Of a DNA stretch of 64,000 bases, positions 28,626 through 37,992 are shown piece by piece; within the stretch, counting starts at the first letter, position 1; the number at the start of each line of letters is the position of its first letter. This DNA is from Candidatus Aminicenantota bacterium (GTDB lineage: Bacteria > Acidobacteriota > Aminicenantia > UBA2199): assembly GCA_018262835.1 (NCBI GenBank), contig JADFDP010000005.1, positions 1 to 64,000 on the forward strand, given 5' to 3'. The notes below the pieces were generated by a model that searched no databases, had not been told where the DNA came from, and was given only the letters and a program-made list of their open reading frames with translations. Both the position numbers and the translations under genes were made by a program.

Positions 28626-29165
28626 ATGGAAACAAAACAAAGCCGGCGTCATTTCCTGAAAGCGTGCGCGCAGTCCGGCGCAGCCTGCTGCGCCCTTCTG
28701 GCCTGGAACCGGCACCTGCCGGCAACGGAAGTCCCCGAAGAAAAGCAGGAGCAGAAGCTGAAACCCATCGATTTCAGCAAGCTGTCTTATTGCGGGTTTC
28801 CTTGCGTGCAAGTGTGCGAGCTCTACAAGGCCACCCTGGAAAACGACGAAAAAGCAAAGAAACTTGTCTATGAGAAGTGGGGATGGAAGGAGAAGTTCGG
28901 CGTCGACTATGACCCGGAAAAAGTTTTCTGCCACACCTGCAAGCCCGGGGACAAGCCCAAAAAAGTCGGCATGGCCGAGTGCGTGATCCGCAACTGCGCC
29001 ATGGCCAACGGCATGGCAGCGTGCGTCCAATGCCAGAATCTGGCCACCTGCGACAAGGAGTACTGGAAGAAGTGGCCGGATCTCTACGCGTTCAACATGA
29101 AAAACCAGGCGCGCTATCTGGCCGAGCCCGGGGCGGCCTTGCGGGAGCTCAAGACCGGTCTGTGA
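28626..29165 (+). CDS. Tat-signal DUF3795-type Cys-rich protein
   Basis: SRRHFLKACAQSGAACC twin-arginine motif; SYCGFPCVQVCELYK...CHTCKPG...CVIRNCA...CVQCQNLATCD. Confidence 0.7.
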   Translation: METKQSRRHFLKACAQSGAACCALLAWNRHLPATEVPEEKQEQKLKPIDFSKLSYCGFPCVQVCELYKATLENDEKAKKLVYEKWGWKEKFGVDYDPEKVFCHTCKPGDKPKKVGMAECVIRNCAMANGMAACVQCQNLATCDKEYWKKWPDLYAFNMKNQARYLAEPGAALRELKTGL

Positions 29166-29219
29166 TGCGCGTGACAATTGAAATGGAGTATGGGAAATTC
29201 TTTAAACAAGGAGTGAAAC

Positions 29220-29807
29220 ATGAATCGCAATGAATTTATCAAGAAGTGCGGCGCCGGCATTTGCGGCTGCGGCGTATTGGGTCTGTTGACTCCGCTGTTG
29301 GCCCGGGCCGAGGCCGCGGCCACGCCGGCGGTGGCCGCGCCGGCGGCGGCCGTCCCGGAAGATGTTGAGCTGCTGAAGCAGCAACTGGAAGGCGCCCGCG
29401 AACGCTTCGCCAAGCTGCTGGCCGTCATGGCCGGGCAACTCGACGATGCCACCCGCGGCAAGATCCTGCAGAGCCTGGGCAGCCAATGCTCCCAGGACCT
29501 CGCCCCGTTCTTCAACAAGTACCGCGGCAACCTGCAGGGCTTCCTGGACAAGATCAAGACGGCCTGGGTGGAACGGACCGATTATGATGAAAAAACCGGC
29601 ATGCTGCGCGTGATCGGCAAGCCCGCTCCCTGCGCCTGCCCGCTGGTGAAAGCGGGCCGGACCCCGGCTGAATTCTGCGACTGCTCCCGCGGCTGGACGC
29701 AGGCCGCCTTCGCCACCGTGCTGGGCAAGCCGGTCACCGTCGAGATCGAGGAATCGGTCCTGCGCGGCGGCTCGCGATGCAGCTTCCGCGTCGGCACCAA
29801 GGGGTAA
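29220..29807 (+). CDS. Exported Cys-containing protein of unknown function
   Basis: MNRNEFIKKCGAGICGCGVLGLL leader; CACPLVKAGRTPAEFCDCSRGW near the C-terminus. Confidence 0.6.
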   Translation: MNRNEFIKKCGAGICGCGVLGLLTPLLARAEAAATPAVAAPAAAVPEDVELLKQQLEGARERFAKLLAVMAGQLDDATRGKILQSLGSQCSQDLAPFFNKYRGNLQGFLDKIKTAWVERTDYDEKTGMLRVIGKPAPCACPLVKAGRTPAEFCDCSRGWTQAAFATVLGKPVTVEIEESVLRGGSRCSFRVGTKG

Positions 29808-29810
29808 GCA

Positions 29811-30488
29811 ATGAATGAAAACAAGATCCTGCAAAAAGGAAAACGTGTTGGAACCGGTTTGGCCTTTGTATTCTTTCCGCTTATTTTTGTTTTTGCCTTT
29901 GCGGTTCACCCGGGGTTGCTGAACCCGCATTTTCTCGGGCCGGAAGAGCTCATTCAGCGGGCTCATCAAAATGGGTTGCTGCAGTTCGGCCATTTGCTGG
30001 TCACCCTCTGCACCGTGCTGCTGATCGCCAGCGCCCTGCATTTCATGAAGCTCCTGGAAAGATCCGCGGCCTGGGCTGGAACCATCGGCGGCATGCTGGC
30101 GATTTTCGGGGCCGTGATACTGGCGGCGGACAAGGGTGCGTTGTGCCTGACCATGAGCGCCCTCGACGGCCTGCCTGAATCGCAGTTTTCACAGATGCTT
30201 CCCGGCTTATTGGCGATGTTTTCAAAGCAGGGGTGGCTGGTCATGCTATGGGGCATTGTTCTTCTGCCCCTCGGCTTTGCCATCCAGGCGCTGGCGTTGA
30301 TCAGGACCCGCTCTCTCCCTCGCTGGCAAGGCATCATGTTTCTTGTCGGGGTGTTGTTCGTGGGCACCCCGGATGGCGTGGAAATCGTCAATCTGAGCGC
30401 ATCCATATTGATGGCTATTGCTCTGATTCCCTATGGAGCCAAGCTCATGAAAGAATCGCCTATGGACAATTCTGTGCCAAGACTGTAG
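29811..30488 (+). CDS. Multi-pass membrane protein, unknown function
   Basis: About 6 hydrophobic segments; starts 4 nt after the previous stop. Confidence 0.6.
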   Translation: MNENKILQKGKRVGTGLAFVFFPLIFVFAFAVHPGLLNPHFLGPEELIQRAHQNGLLQFGHLLVTLCTVLLIASALHFMKLLERSAAWAGTIGGMLAIFGAVILAADKGALCLTMSALDGLPESQFSQMLPGLLAMFSKQGWLVMLWGIVLLPLGFAIQALALIRTRSLPRWQGIMFLVGVLFVGTPDGVEIVNLSASILMAIALIPYGAKLMKESPMDNSVPRL

Positions 30489-30521
30489 AACATGCAGCAA
30501 TTGGCTTAAGGAGAAGATAAC

Positions 30522-31292
30522 GTGACAGACTTTACCGTCGATCCAGCACAACGCAAAGCCGCAAAAATCGCGGGTTTCATGTTCCTGTTGATCGTGATAG
30601 GCTGGACGCTGAACTGGATTTTTGTCGATTCCAGGCTTCATGGCACGGGAAACGTCATGGCTGCGGCAAACGCCATTATGGCCCATGAGCTGCTGTTCCG
30701 CATCGGGATGGCCAACGAGCTGATTTTTTCCATCAGCGGGATGGTACTGGCTCTTGCGCTTTACCGCATGCTCAAACCGATAAACAGGAATCTTGCCCTG
30801 CTGGCCCTCTGCTGGAAGTTGATGGACGCCGTAATCGGGACCGTCAATGTGCTCGCCGCTTTCATGATGCTGCAGATGTTGAATGGAAAAGCATTTCTGA
30901 CGGTATTTAAACCGGAACAGCTGCAGGACATCGCCAGACTGTTTTTTAAGCTGCGCAGCAACGGAGCCGCCATCGTCATGCTATTTCTCGGCCTGGGGTT
31001 CATGGCGTTTTTCCATTTATTGTTCAAGTCCGGGTACGTCCCGCGACTATTGGCCGGCTTTGGAGTTTTTTCGTATTTTCTCATTTTTGTGAATTCGTCG
31101 GCCGATATTCTCTTGCCCCGAAACGCGGCGGCGCTGACGATGGTCAGCCCGGTCGGCATGATTTTCATGACGCCGAGCATTCTCTTTGAACTGGCAATTG
31201 GTTTTTGGCTTATATTTAAAGGCATAAATGTTCAAACACAGGAAAACCCTGCTGTGGATTCTCCCGTAAGGAGAGACGGAAAAAGTGAATAA
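30522..31292 (+). CDS. DUF4386-type membrane protein
   Basis: QRKAAKIAGFMFLLIVIGWTLNWIFVDSRL...LLFRIGMANELIFSISGMVLALALYRMLKPINRNLALLALCWKLMDAVIG; GTG start. Confidence 0.78.
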   Translation: MTDFTVDPAQRKAAKIAGFMFLLIVIGWTLNWIFVDSRLHGTGNVMAAANAIMAHELLFRIGMANELIFSISGMVLALALYRMLKPINRNLALLALCWKLMDAVIGTVNVLAAFMMLQMLNGKAFLTVFKPEQLQDIARLFFKLRSNGAAIVMLFLGLGFMAFFHLLFKSGYVPRLLAGFGVFSYFLIFVNSSADILLPRNAAALTMVSPVGMIFMTPSILFELAIGFWLIFKGINVQTQENPAVDSPVRRDGKSE

Positions 31293-31920
31293 AGCAGAAA
31301 AGTTTTGGGACAAAAAGGCAAGCCAGTTTGATCAGCGTGACAGGAATTTTGAACTGACTCACAGCCTGGCGGTTGAAAACACCAAAAAATATCTCCATGT
31401 CGGCGATATTGTTTTAGATTACGGATGTGCGACGGGAACGGTGGCCTTTGAAATTTCCAATCATGTGAAAGAGGTTCATGGCATTGACATATCGTCCAAA
31501 ATGATCGTCGCTGCAAAAAGAAAAGCAGTTGAGCGCAAAATTGAAAATAGTTATTTCGCGCAAGCAACCCTATTTGATGAGAGATTCAAGAAAGAATCAT
31601 TTGATGTGATCCTGGCTTTGAATATTTTGCTGCATCTGGAAGATACGCCGAAGGTGATGCAAAGGATAAATGAATTGTTGAAGCCGGGAGGGTTGATCAT
31701 TTCTGTAACGGCTTGCTTGGGAGAGAAGAAAAATTTTTCAGGCAAGCTTTTATTCTTCGGAGTATTCTCCCTGGTGAAAATGAGAATACTTCCTAATATA
31801 AGGTTCTTTAAAATCTCTGAATTGGAAGATTCCATAACGAATGGAAATTTTAAAATTGTTGAAACGAAAAGTTTGCATCATGGCCCAATGAACCATTTCA
31901 TTGCCGCCAAGAAGAGATGA
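31285..31920 (+). CDS. Class I SAM-dependent methyltransferase
   Basis: GDIVLDYGCATGTVAFEISNHVKEVHGIDISSKMI; GTG start overlapping the upstream stop. Confidence 0.85.
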   Translation: MNKAEKFWDKKASQFDQRDRNFELTHSLAVENTKKYLHVGDIVLDYGCATGTVAFEISNHVKEVHGIDISSKMIVAAKRKAVERKIENSYFAQATLFDERFKKESFDVILALNILLHLEDTPKVMQRINELLKPGGLIISVTACLGEKKNFSGKLLFFGVFSLVKMRILPNIRFFKISELEDSITNGNFKIVETKSLHHGPMNHFIAAKKR

Positions 31921-31940
31921 CTGTTTTATAGGAGATAAAT

Positions 31941-32957
31941 TTGATGAAAGCAATTGTATACACAGATTATGGTCCGCCGGAAGTTCTTCAACTCAAGGAA
32001 ATAGAAAAACCTGTTCCCCGGGACAATGAAATCCTGGTGCGGGTCCATGCGGCCTCGGTGAATTACGGGGATATCCTGGCGCGAAATTTCAAGGAAATCT
32101 CCCCGCGCGAATTCAATATGCCCTTGCTCTTATGGATCTTCGCGAAATTAATTTTTGGTGTCGGAAAACCGAGGACAACCATACTGGGGAATGAATTTGC
32201 CGGGGAGATCGAAGCGGTCGGCAAGGATGTGAAACGATTCAAGGCGGGCGACCCGGTTTTCGGCTATCGTGGCCAAAGCATGGGCGCCTACGCCGAGTAT
32301 CTCTGCATGCCCGAAACCGGGGTGCTGGCGCTAAAGCCGGCCAATATGACCGATGAAGAAGCCGCCGTCGTTCCTTACGGAGCGATCATGGCGTTGCATC
32401 TGCTGAGAAAACAAAATATCCGGCCGGGACAAAAGGTTTTGGTCAACGGGGCAAGCGGCGGAATCGGTTCGGCCGCGGTCCAGCTTGCCAAGTACTATGG
32501 GGCGGAGGTGACCGGGGTATGCGGCGCACCGAGATTGGACTATGTAAAATCCCTGGGAGCGGACAAGGTCATCGATTACGGCAAAGAGGATTTTGCCGGA
32601 AGCGGCGAAACCTATGACCTGATTTTTGACATCCTGGGCAAGAGTTCGTTTTCCCGCTGCAAAAAATCACTATCGAAAAACGGGCGTTATCTCCGGGCCA
32701 GCTTCAAGACGAGAGAGCTTGGACAAATGCTATGGACCTCAATGATCGGCGGCAAGAGGGTCATATGCGCGCTGGCGCCCGGAAGCACGGAAGATCTGCT
32801 TTCCGTCAAAGAGCTCATTGAAGTGGGAAAGATTAAAACGGTCATTGACAGGCGCTATCCCTTGTCACAGGCTGCCGAAGCCCACCGCTACGTCGAGCAG
32901 GGGCACAAGAAGGGAAGCGTGGTCATTACCGTAGCGCCGGTTAGCGAAACCCGGTGA
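31941..32957 (+). CDS. NAD(P)-dependent MDR/quinone oxidoreductase-like alcohol dehydrogenase
   Basis: [73 protein letters not shown]. Confidence 0.9.
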   Translation: MMKAIVYTDYGPPEVLQLKEIEKPVPRDNEILVRVHAASVNYGDILARNFKEISPREFNMPLLLWIFAKLIFGVGKPRTTILGNEFAGEIEAVGKDVKRFKAGDPVFGYRGQSMGAYAEYLCMPETGVLALKPANMTDEEAAVVPYGAIMALHLLRKQNIRPGQKVLVNGASGGIGSAAVQLAKYYGAEVTGVCGAPRLDYVKSLGADKVIDYGKEDFAGSGETYDLIFDILGKSSFSRCKKSLSKNGRYLRASFKTRELGQMLWTSMIGGKRVICALAPGSTEDLLSVKELIEVGKIKTVIDRRYPLSQAAEAHRYVEQGHKKGSVVITVAPVSETR

Positions 32958-33016
32958 ACTGGAGAAAAGGAATGAAATTAGCGGCTGATGCCGGTGATGT
33001 TCAGACGACCCGCTCC

Positions 33017-33739
33017 TTAAAGGGTGTAAAATTTAACTTCATTTGTTTGGCAGAAGCCGACTTGCGAATCAGGCGCCAGCGGCCGATTGAAGGCAAAATC
33101 AGCGAAAAAATTCTGGATTTCCCACCTGATCTGAGCATTTTTCTGCATTAGGCTTGTGCTCAGGCTGTGCTTCAACTCGGTTTGGCAGTGCGAATAAAAG
33201 AAGCTCGTACCCACACCTCTCAGGAACAGGCATGATTTCTCGGTGCTGACGGCAAAAGACCAGCGCATTTCAAATTTCCCTTCCAGGGGGATGGCCACAC
33301 TTTGACCTTGCTCAGGAAAGATAGGCTTCAGCCAGTTTCTCACACTGCTGGTTCCCGTGTAATCCGCGGTACTGGCAAGGGGGATGGCTGTTCCCGGTTT
33401 TCGCCAGACAAGGAGTCTGACGACCGTGTTCAAGGCCGTAGCATGGGTGCCGCCGCCGCTATAAAAGCCTGGGCTCTTTTCAACGAGGACCGCTCTTCCG
33501 AGCATCACCCTGGCGCCGGATAGGGGCGCGCCGTTTTCCTTGAGAGAGATTTCTCCGGCAACATGGCCGGTGCTGGCCATGACCAGGCCCTTGATTTGCA
33601 GTGGCTTCTGCTTTCCCCCCCATGGCGATTGAAATCCGATATCTGCATCTTGCCCAGATACAGCCGTTGGCCAGATCAAAAGGGAACAAAGTGAAATACA
33701 CCCAAGTAAGACCTTTGATTTCCAAAAATGACGGCTCAT
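33017..33739 (-). CDS. Secreted hypothetical protein
   Basis: MSRHFWKSKVLLGCISLCSLLIWPTAVSGQ signal peptide; no recognised domain. Confidence 0.4.
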   Translation of the reverse strand: MSRHFWKSKVLLGCISLCSLLIWPTAVSGQDADIGFQSPWGGKQKPLQIKGLVMASTGHVAGEISLKENGAPLSGARVMLGRAVLVEKSPGFYSGGGTHATALNTVVRLLVWRKPGTAIPLASTADYTGTSSVRNWLKPIFPEQGQSVAIPLEGKFEMRWSFAVSTEKSCLFLRGVGTSFFYSHCQTELKHSLSTSLMQKNAQIRWEIQNFFADFAFNRPLAPDSQVGFCQTNEVKFYTL

Positions 33740-34144
33740 TTCTCACCTCCATGCAGCCAAAAGAAATGTTTTTTTATTTTATTCCCCTTTCACTTTGCTT
33801 TTTTACATTTTATAAATACCAGTTCGGCCCCAAATATCTCAACCTAAAAAACAAAACATTTTTTCTTTCAAAAGCCGCGAATTTCCAGCTTTTACATGCA
33901 GCAAACAATGACGGGGGTATGCTGCCAGGTTCTTCATCGCCTATTGAGGAAAGTGGCAATGAAAGACCGCGCTCCATGCACTTCTCACAATTTGAAAATG
34001 CATACATTAAAGGCGCCGCTCGTCCGTCATGTAATTTCACGTGGTGAGTTCAATTTAGGCTTGACCCCGGCAGGTCAATAAATTACCGGTAAGTGTTTCA
34101 AGACCATAGGGGAACACGCGGAATTCAAGGGCTATTGGGTGGGC

Positions 34145-34205
34145 TATTGGGGACGGATTGTGATTGTGTGACTTTAGGGAGCTTGGGGACGATGCTTATG
34201 CGGGT
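34145..34205 (+). repeat. Two tandem type A REP-like copies
   Basis: attggggacggattgtgattgtgtgactttagg then gcttggggacgatgcttatg. Confidence 0.6.
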
Positions 34206-34244
34206 GACTTGAAATTCCCGGGAGTGGAATGCCATAATCGGCAA

Positions 34245-34664
34245 ATGAAAGCCAAAGTCAATATGAAGCGCGAGATGGTCGCCCCCTGCGGCATGAACTG
34301 CAACCTCTGCAGCTGGGTCCTCGACCCGACAAAGCCGGGCTGCGCCGGCTGCCGGCCCCGCGGCCGGGGCTGCGTCCATAAAAAAGGCCTGTGCAAAAAG
34401 CTCGCCAAGCAGGAGATCGGTTTCTGCTACCAGTGCGAACAGTTCCCTTGCGAAAGCCTGCTGCTGGTCGAGAAGCGCTATGTCCACGCGCACAACTACA
34501 GCTTCGTGGAGAACCTCAACTTTATTCGCGAAAGGGGCATGCCGGCGTTCCTGCGGCGCGAAATCAAGCGCTACACCTGCCCGTCGTGCGGGAAATTGCT
34601 CACCGTGCACAGCGACAAGTGCCCCCATTGCCGGCAGCGGTTCAACCGCAAGGACCGGCGCTGA
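34245..34664 (+). CDS. DUF3795-type Cys-rich cytosolic protein
   Basis: MVAPCGMNCNLCSWVLDPTKPGCAGCRPRGRGCVHKKGLCKKLAKQEIGFCYQCEQFPCESL. Confidence 0.82.
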   Translation: MKAKVNMKREMVAPCGMNCNLCSWVLDPTKPGCAGCRPRGRGCVHKKGLCKKLAKQEIGFCYQCEQFPCESLLLVEKRYVHAHNYSFVENLNFIRERGMPAFLRREIKRYTCPSCGKLLTVHSDKCPHCRQRFNRKDRR

Positions 34665-34721
34665 AGAGACATCGGGGCTGATCTTTTATTGTTGCCGCCA
34701 ATCTGCTACGATGTTCCGGTC

Positions 34722-35942
34722 ATGAATGAATCCATCTCCCAAAAGACTGCGCGGCGCCTGGCGCTGCACGCCCAGCTCCTTGATGGCCGAACCAGGATCA
34801 TGAACGGCGTCCGCGGGGTTGCGCAGGCGATCGAACATCTGGGGTATGTGCAGATCGACACCATCTCGGTGATCGAGCGGGCGCACCATCATACGTTGTG
34901 GACCAGGGTGCCGGCTTACCAACCGGAGCATCTGCACCAGGCGCATGCCGTCGACCGGACCGTCTTTGAATACTGGGGGCACGCCGCCTCGTACTTGCCG
35001 ATGGGCGACTTCAGGTTTTACATCCCCATGATGCGCAGTTTTTACGATCCCAAAAATTCATGGTTCCGGGGCTGGGGAGAGAAGTATGGCAGTCACCTTG
35101 AGCCCGTACTCAAGAAAATTCGTGAGGAAGGACCCAAAGCGGCGCGCGATTTCGAGAACCCCGGCGGCCGGGGCCAGGGGCCGTGGTGGGACTGGAAGCC
35201 GGCCAAGGCGGCGCTGGAGATGCTGTTCTGGCGCGGCGAGCTGATGATCCGCGAGCGCAACGGCTTCGAGCGCATCTACGACCTGACAGAGCGCGTCCTG
35301 CCTGCGGGGACCGACACGCGTGAGCCCTCCCCCAGTGAGTTGGGGCGGTTCATCGTGCGCCGTGCCCTCGGCGCCCTGGGACTTGCGAGCGAAAAGGAGA
35401 TCAGGGACTACATCCGCATCGGCGACAAAAGCATCGTTGTCGGCGCCCTCAAAGAAATGCTCGCGGCAGCGGAGATCGCGCGCCTCGGCGTCGAGAACCG
35501 CGGCGGCAAATTTTACGCCTTGCCAAGCGCCTTGGAGGAAGCGAGACGCATGCGCGCCGCGGCGTCCCGCGTTTGCCTGCTCAACCCCTTCGACAGCCTG
35601 GTGATCTCGCGCTCGCGTTTGAAGGAGCGCTTTGATTTCGACTACACCCTGGAATGCTACGTTCCGAGAGACAAAAGGCGCCACGGTTATTTCCTGCTGC
35701 CCATATTGTTCGGCGAGAGCATTGTCGGCCGCCTGGATCCCAAGGCCGACCGCAAAAGCAAAACGCTCATCGTGCGCCGGCTTGTCCTCGAGCCCGAAGG
35801 CATGGATGCCGACGCCCTGGTCCCGGAACTCGGCAGGGCTATCAATGAACTGGCGCGCTTCAACGGCTGCGAAAGGATCGCGCTGGAAAACGTCGGACCG
35901 AAAGGATTCCTGGTCCCGCTGAAAAAGGCGTTGTTTAGGTAG
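34722..35942 (+). CDS. YcaQ-family winged-helix DNA glycosylase-like protein
   Basis: LGYVQIDTISVIERAHHHTLWTRVPAYQPEHLHQA...VFEYWGHAASYLPMGDFRFYIPMM. Confidence 0.85.
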   Translation: MNESISQKTARRLALHAQLLDGRTRIMNGVRGVAQAIEHLGYVQIDTISVIERAHHHTLWTRVPAYQPEHLHQAHAVDRTVFEYWGHAASYLPMGDFRFYIPMMRSFYDPKNSWFRGWGEKYGSHLEPVLKKIREEGPKAARDFENPGGRGQGPWWDWKPAKAALEMLFWRGELMIRERNGFERIYDLTERVLPAGTDTREPSPSELGRFIVRRALGALGLASEKEIRDYIRIGDKSIVVGALKEMLAAAEIARLGVENRGGKFYALPSALEEARRMRAAASRVCLLNPFDSLVISRSRLKERFDFDYTLECYVPRDKRRHGYFLLPILFGESIVGRLDPKADRKSKTLIVRRLVLEPEGMDADALVPELGRAINELARFNGCERIALENVGPKGFLVPLKKALFR

Positions 35943-35980
35943 GTGCTGGGTTTTCCAGCCCCTTGCGCATTATCTGACCC

Positions 35981-36005
35981 GTGGGGCGCGATAACCGCGC
36001 CCTAC
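35981..36005. repeat. Type C GC-rich hairpin overlapping the ltaE stop codon
   Basis: gtggGGCGCGataaCCGCGCCctac, same family as 13359-13421. Confidence 0.55.
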
Positions 36006-37033
36006 AAGCAGCTCGCGCGGATGGTGGCGGCGAAATCGGAGATCTGCTGCTCGCTGGTGTTCCACGAGCACATCCAGCGCACTTCGTTCTTTTCCTCGTC
36101 CCAGGTGTAGAAGAAATATTTTTCCAATAGCTTGTCCAGGGCCCGGCGGGGCAGCGAGGCGAACACGGCATTGGCCTGGACCGGCTGGACTATTTTCAAT
36201 CCCGGAATATCCTTGACCTTTTCTTCCAGCAGCCTGGCCATGAGGTTGGCGTGGGAAGCGTTCTGCAGCCACAGGTCGTCGCTGAGCATCGCGGTCAGCT
36301 GGGCGGCGATGAAGCGCATCTTGCTGGCCAGCTGCATCTTCTGCTTGCGGATGAAAAGGGTGTCCCGGCTCAGCTCGGGATGGAAGCAGACCACGGCTTC
36401 GCCCAGCAGCAGCCCGTTCTTGGTGCCGCCGAAGGAGAGGATGTCGACCCCGGCCGCGCCGCTGATCTCTCCCAGCCCCTTGCTTAAGGAGGCGGCGGCG
36501 TTGCACATCCGCGCCCCGTCCATGTGCAGGTAGAGGCCGTGGCCGTGGCAGAAGGCGGCGATGGCCTTCACCTCTTCGACGCTGTAGACCGTGCCCAGCT
36601 CGCTGGACTGGGTGATGGAGACCAGGGCGGGCTGGGCGCGGTGCTGGTCCAGGCGCCCCTGCAGGTGGCGGGCGATGTGGTCGCAGGTGAGCTTGCCGTC
36701 GGCGGTGTGCACGGCGAGCAGCTTGCAGCCGGTGGCGCCCTCCGGGGCGCCGCACTCGTCGGCGTTGATGTGGGCGTGCTCGCTGCAGATCACGGCGTTG
36801 AACGAGCGCGCCAGGGTGGAGATGCTGATGACGTTGGCGCCGGTGCCGTTGAACACCAAGTAGACGTCGGCGTTCTTGCCGAAGTGCTCGCGGAATTTGG
36901 CGACGGCCGCTTCGGTGTGGGCGTCGAGTCCGTAGGCCACGGCCGGGCCGCTGTTGGCTTCCTTGATCGCATCCAGGATGCGCGGGTGGATCCCGGAGTG
37001 GTTGTCGCTTCCGAACGTCGTGTCAATCGCCAT
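36002..37033 (-). CDS. ltaE: Low-specificity L-threonine aldolase
   Basis: FGSDNHSGIHPRILDAIKEAN...HINADECGAPEGATGCKLL...DGARMCNAAASL...DILSFGGTKNGLL (PLP Lys). Confidence 0.92.
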   Translation of the reverse strand: MAIDTTFGSDNHSGIHPRILDAIKEANSGPAVAYGLDAHTEAAVAKFREHFGKNADVYLVFNGTGANVISISTLARSFNAVICSEHAHINADECGAPEGATGCKLLAVHTADGKLTCDHIARHLQGRLDQHRAQPALVSITQSSELGTVYSVEEVKAIAAFCHGHGLYLHMDGARMCNAAASLSKGLGEISGAAGVDILSFGGTKNGLLLGEAVVCFHPELSRDTLFIRKQKMQLASKMRFIAAQLTAMLSDDLWLQNASHANLMARLLEEKVKDIPGLKIVQPVQANAVFASLPRRALDKLLEKYFFYTWDEEKNEVRWMCSWNTSEQQISDFAATIRASCL

Positions 37034-37064
37034 GTCTCCTCCTGGGGGCGGCCGGGGGCCGCGT

Positions 37065-37988
37065 TCACGTTTTCTTGATGATCACCACGGTGACGTCGTC
37101 GTCGGGGCTGGGGTTGAAGGCCAGCAGGTCGGCCTTGACCTGGTCGAAGATGGCCCGCGCCGGCAGGTGCTTGTTGGCCCTGAGCATTTCTTCGAACCGC
37201 TGGGGGAAGTACTTTTTTCCGCCGGCGTCGCGGTGGTCGGACAAGCCGTCGGTATAGAGGACAAGGATATCCCCCCGCCCCATCAGGTTGATCTCGTTGA
37301 CCGTGTACTTCTCCTTGACGCCGAGCAGCGGAACGGATTTCTCGCTGTTGCCGCGCGAGGGCATGGTGCCGATCTGGGGAAAAGAGACCAGCCGGTTTTC
37401 GCTGATGGCCACCAAACGGTCGAACTCGTTGGAGAAGACCATGGGCGGCGGGTGGGCGGCCGACAGGAAGCGGAAGGTGCCGTTTTCCAGGATCTCGCCA
37501 TAGACCATGGTCAGGGTCTTGTGGATGCCTGAGGAGTTGTAGAATCGGGTGTTGATGTTGTCGAACAGGGTGGGGGTGATCTCGCCGAAGAATTTCAGCT
37601 CGTAGGAGACGCCGAGCAGAAAGGCCTGGTGGAACACCGAGGCGATGAAGGCCGAACCGTAGTCGTGCCCCTCGACGTCGATGACGGCGATGCCGGCGCG
37701 CGCCGACGTGGCGCGCAGTTTGCTTTTCAGGTTCTCCGGGGCTTCGCGGATGAGCCGCTCCATCTTGTAGCGTTTCTTGAAATCGACATAGATGATGTGG
37801 TCGCCTCCGGCCTGGCCGTTGCGCGGCAGCGCCTCGCCGTAGACGTCGATCCAGGGGACCTCGGGCAGCTCGCTGGGCGGCGCGTCGAAGTTGTGGACCA
37901 GGGCGCTGAAATTCTTCAGCTCGCTGTTTAAAAACTTGATTCGTTCCCGCGCCGCGGCCAGCAGTTCGCTTTCGCTTTTTTCCTTCAT
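37065..37988 (-). CDS. SpoIIE/PP2C-type serine phosphatase
   Basis: GGDHIIYVDFKKRY...IAVIDVEGHDYGSAFIASVFHQAF...GDILVLYTDGLSDHRD...PDDDVTVVIIK. Confidence 0.85.
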   Translation of the reverse strand: MKEKSESELLAAARERIKFLNSELKNFSALVHNFDAPPSELPEVPWIDVYGEALPRNGQAGGDHIIYVDFKKRYKMERLIREAPENLKSKLRATSARAGIAVIDVEGHDYGSAFIASVFHQAFLLGVSYELKFFGEITPTLFDNINTRFYNSSGIHKTLTMVYGEILENGTFRFLSAAHPPPMVFSNEFDRLVAISENRLVSFPQIGTMPSRGNSEKSVPLLGVKEKYTVNEINLMGRGDILVLYTDGLSDHRDAGGKKYFPQRFEEMLRANKHLPARAIFDQVKADLLAFNPSPDDDVTVVIIKKT

Positions 37989-37992
37989 GGCT

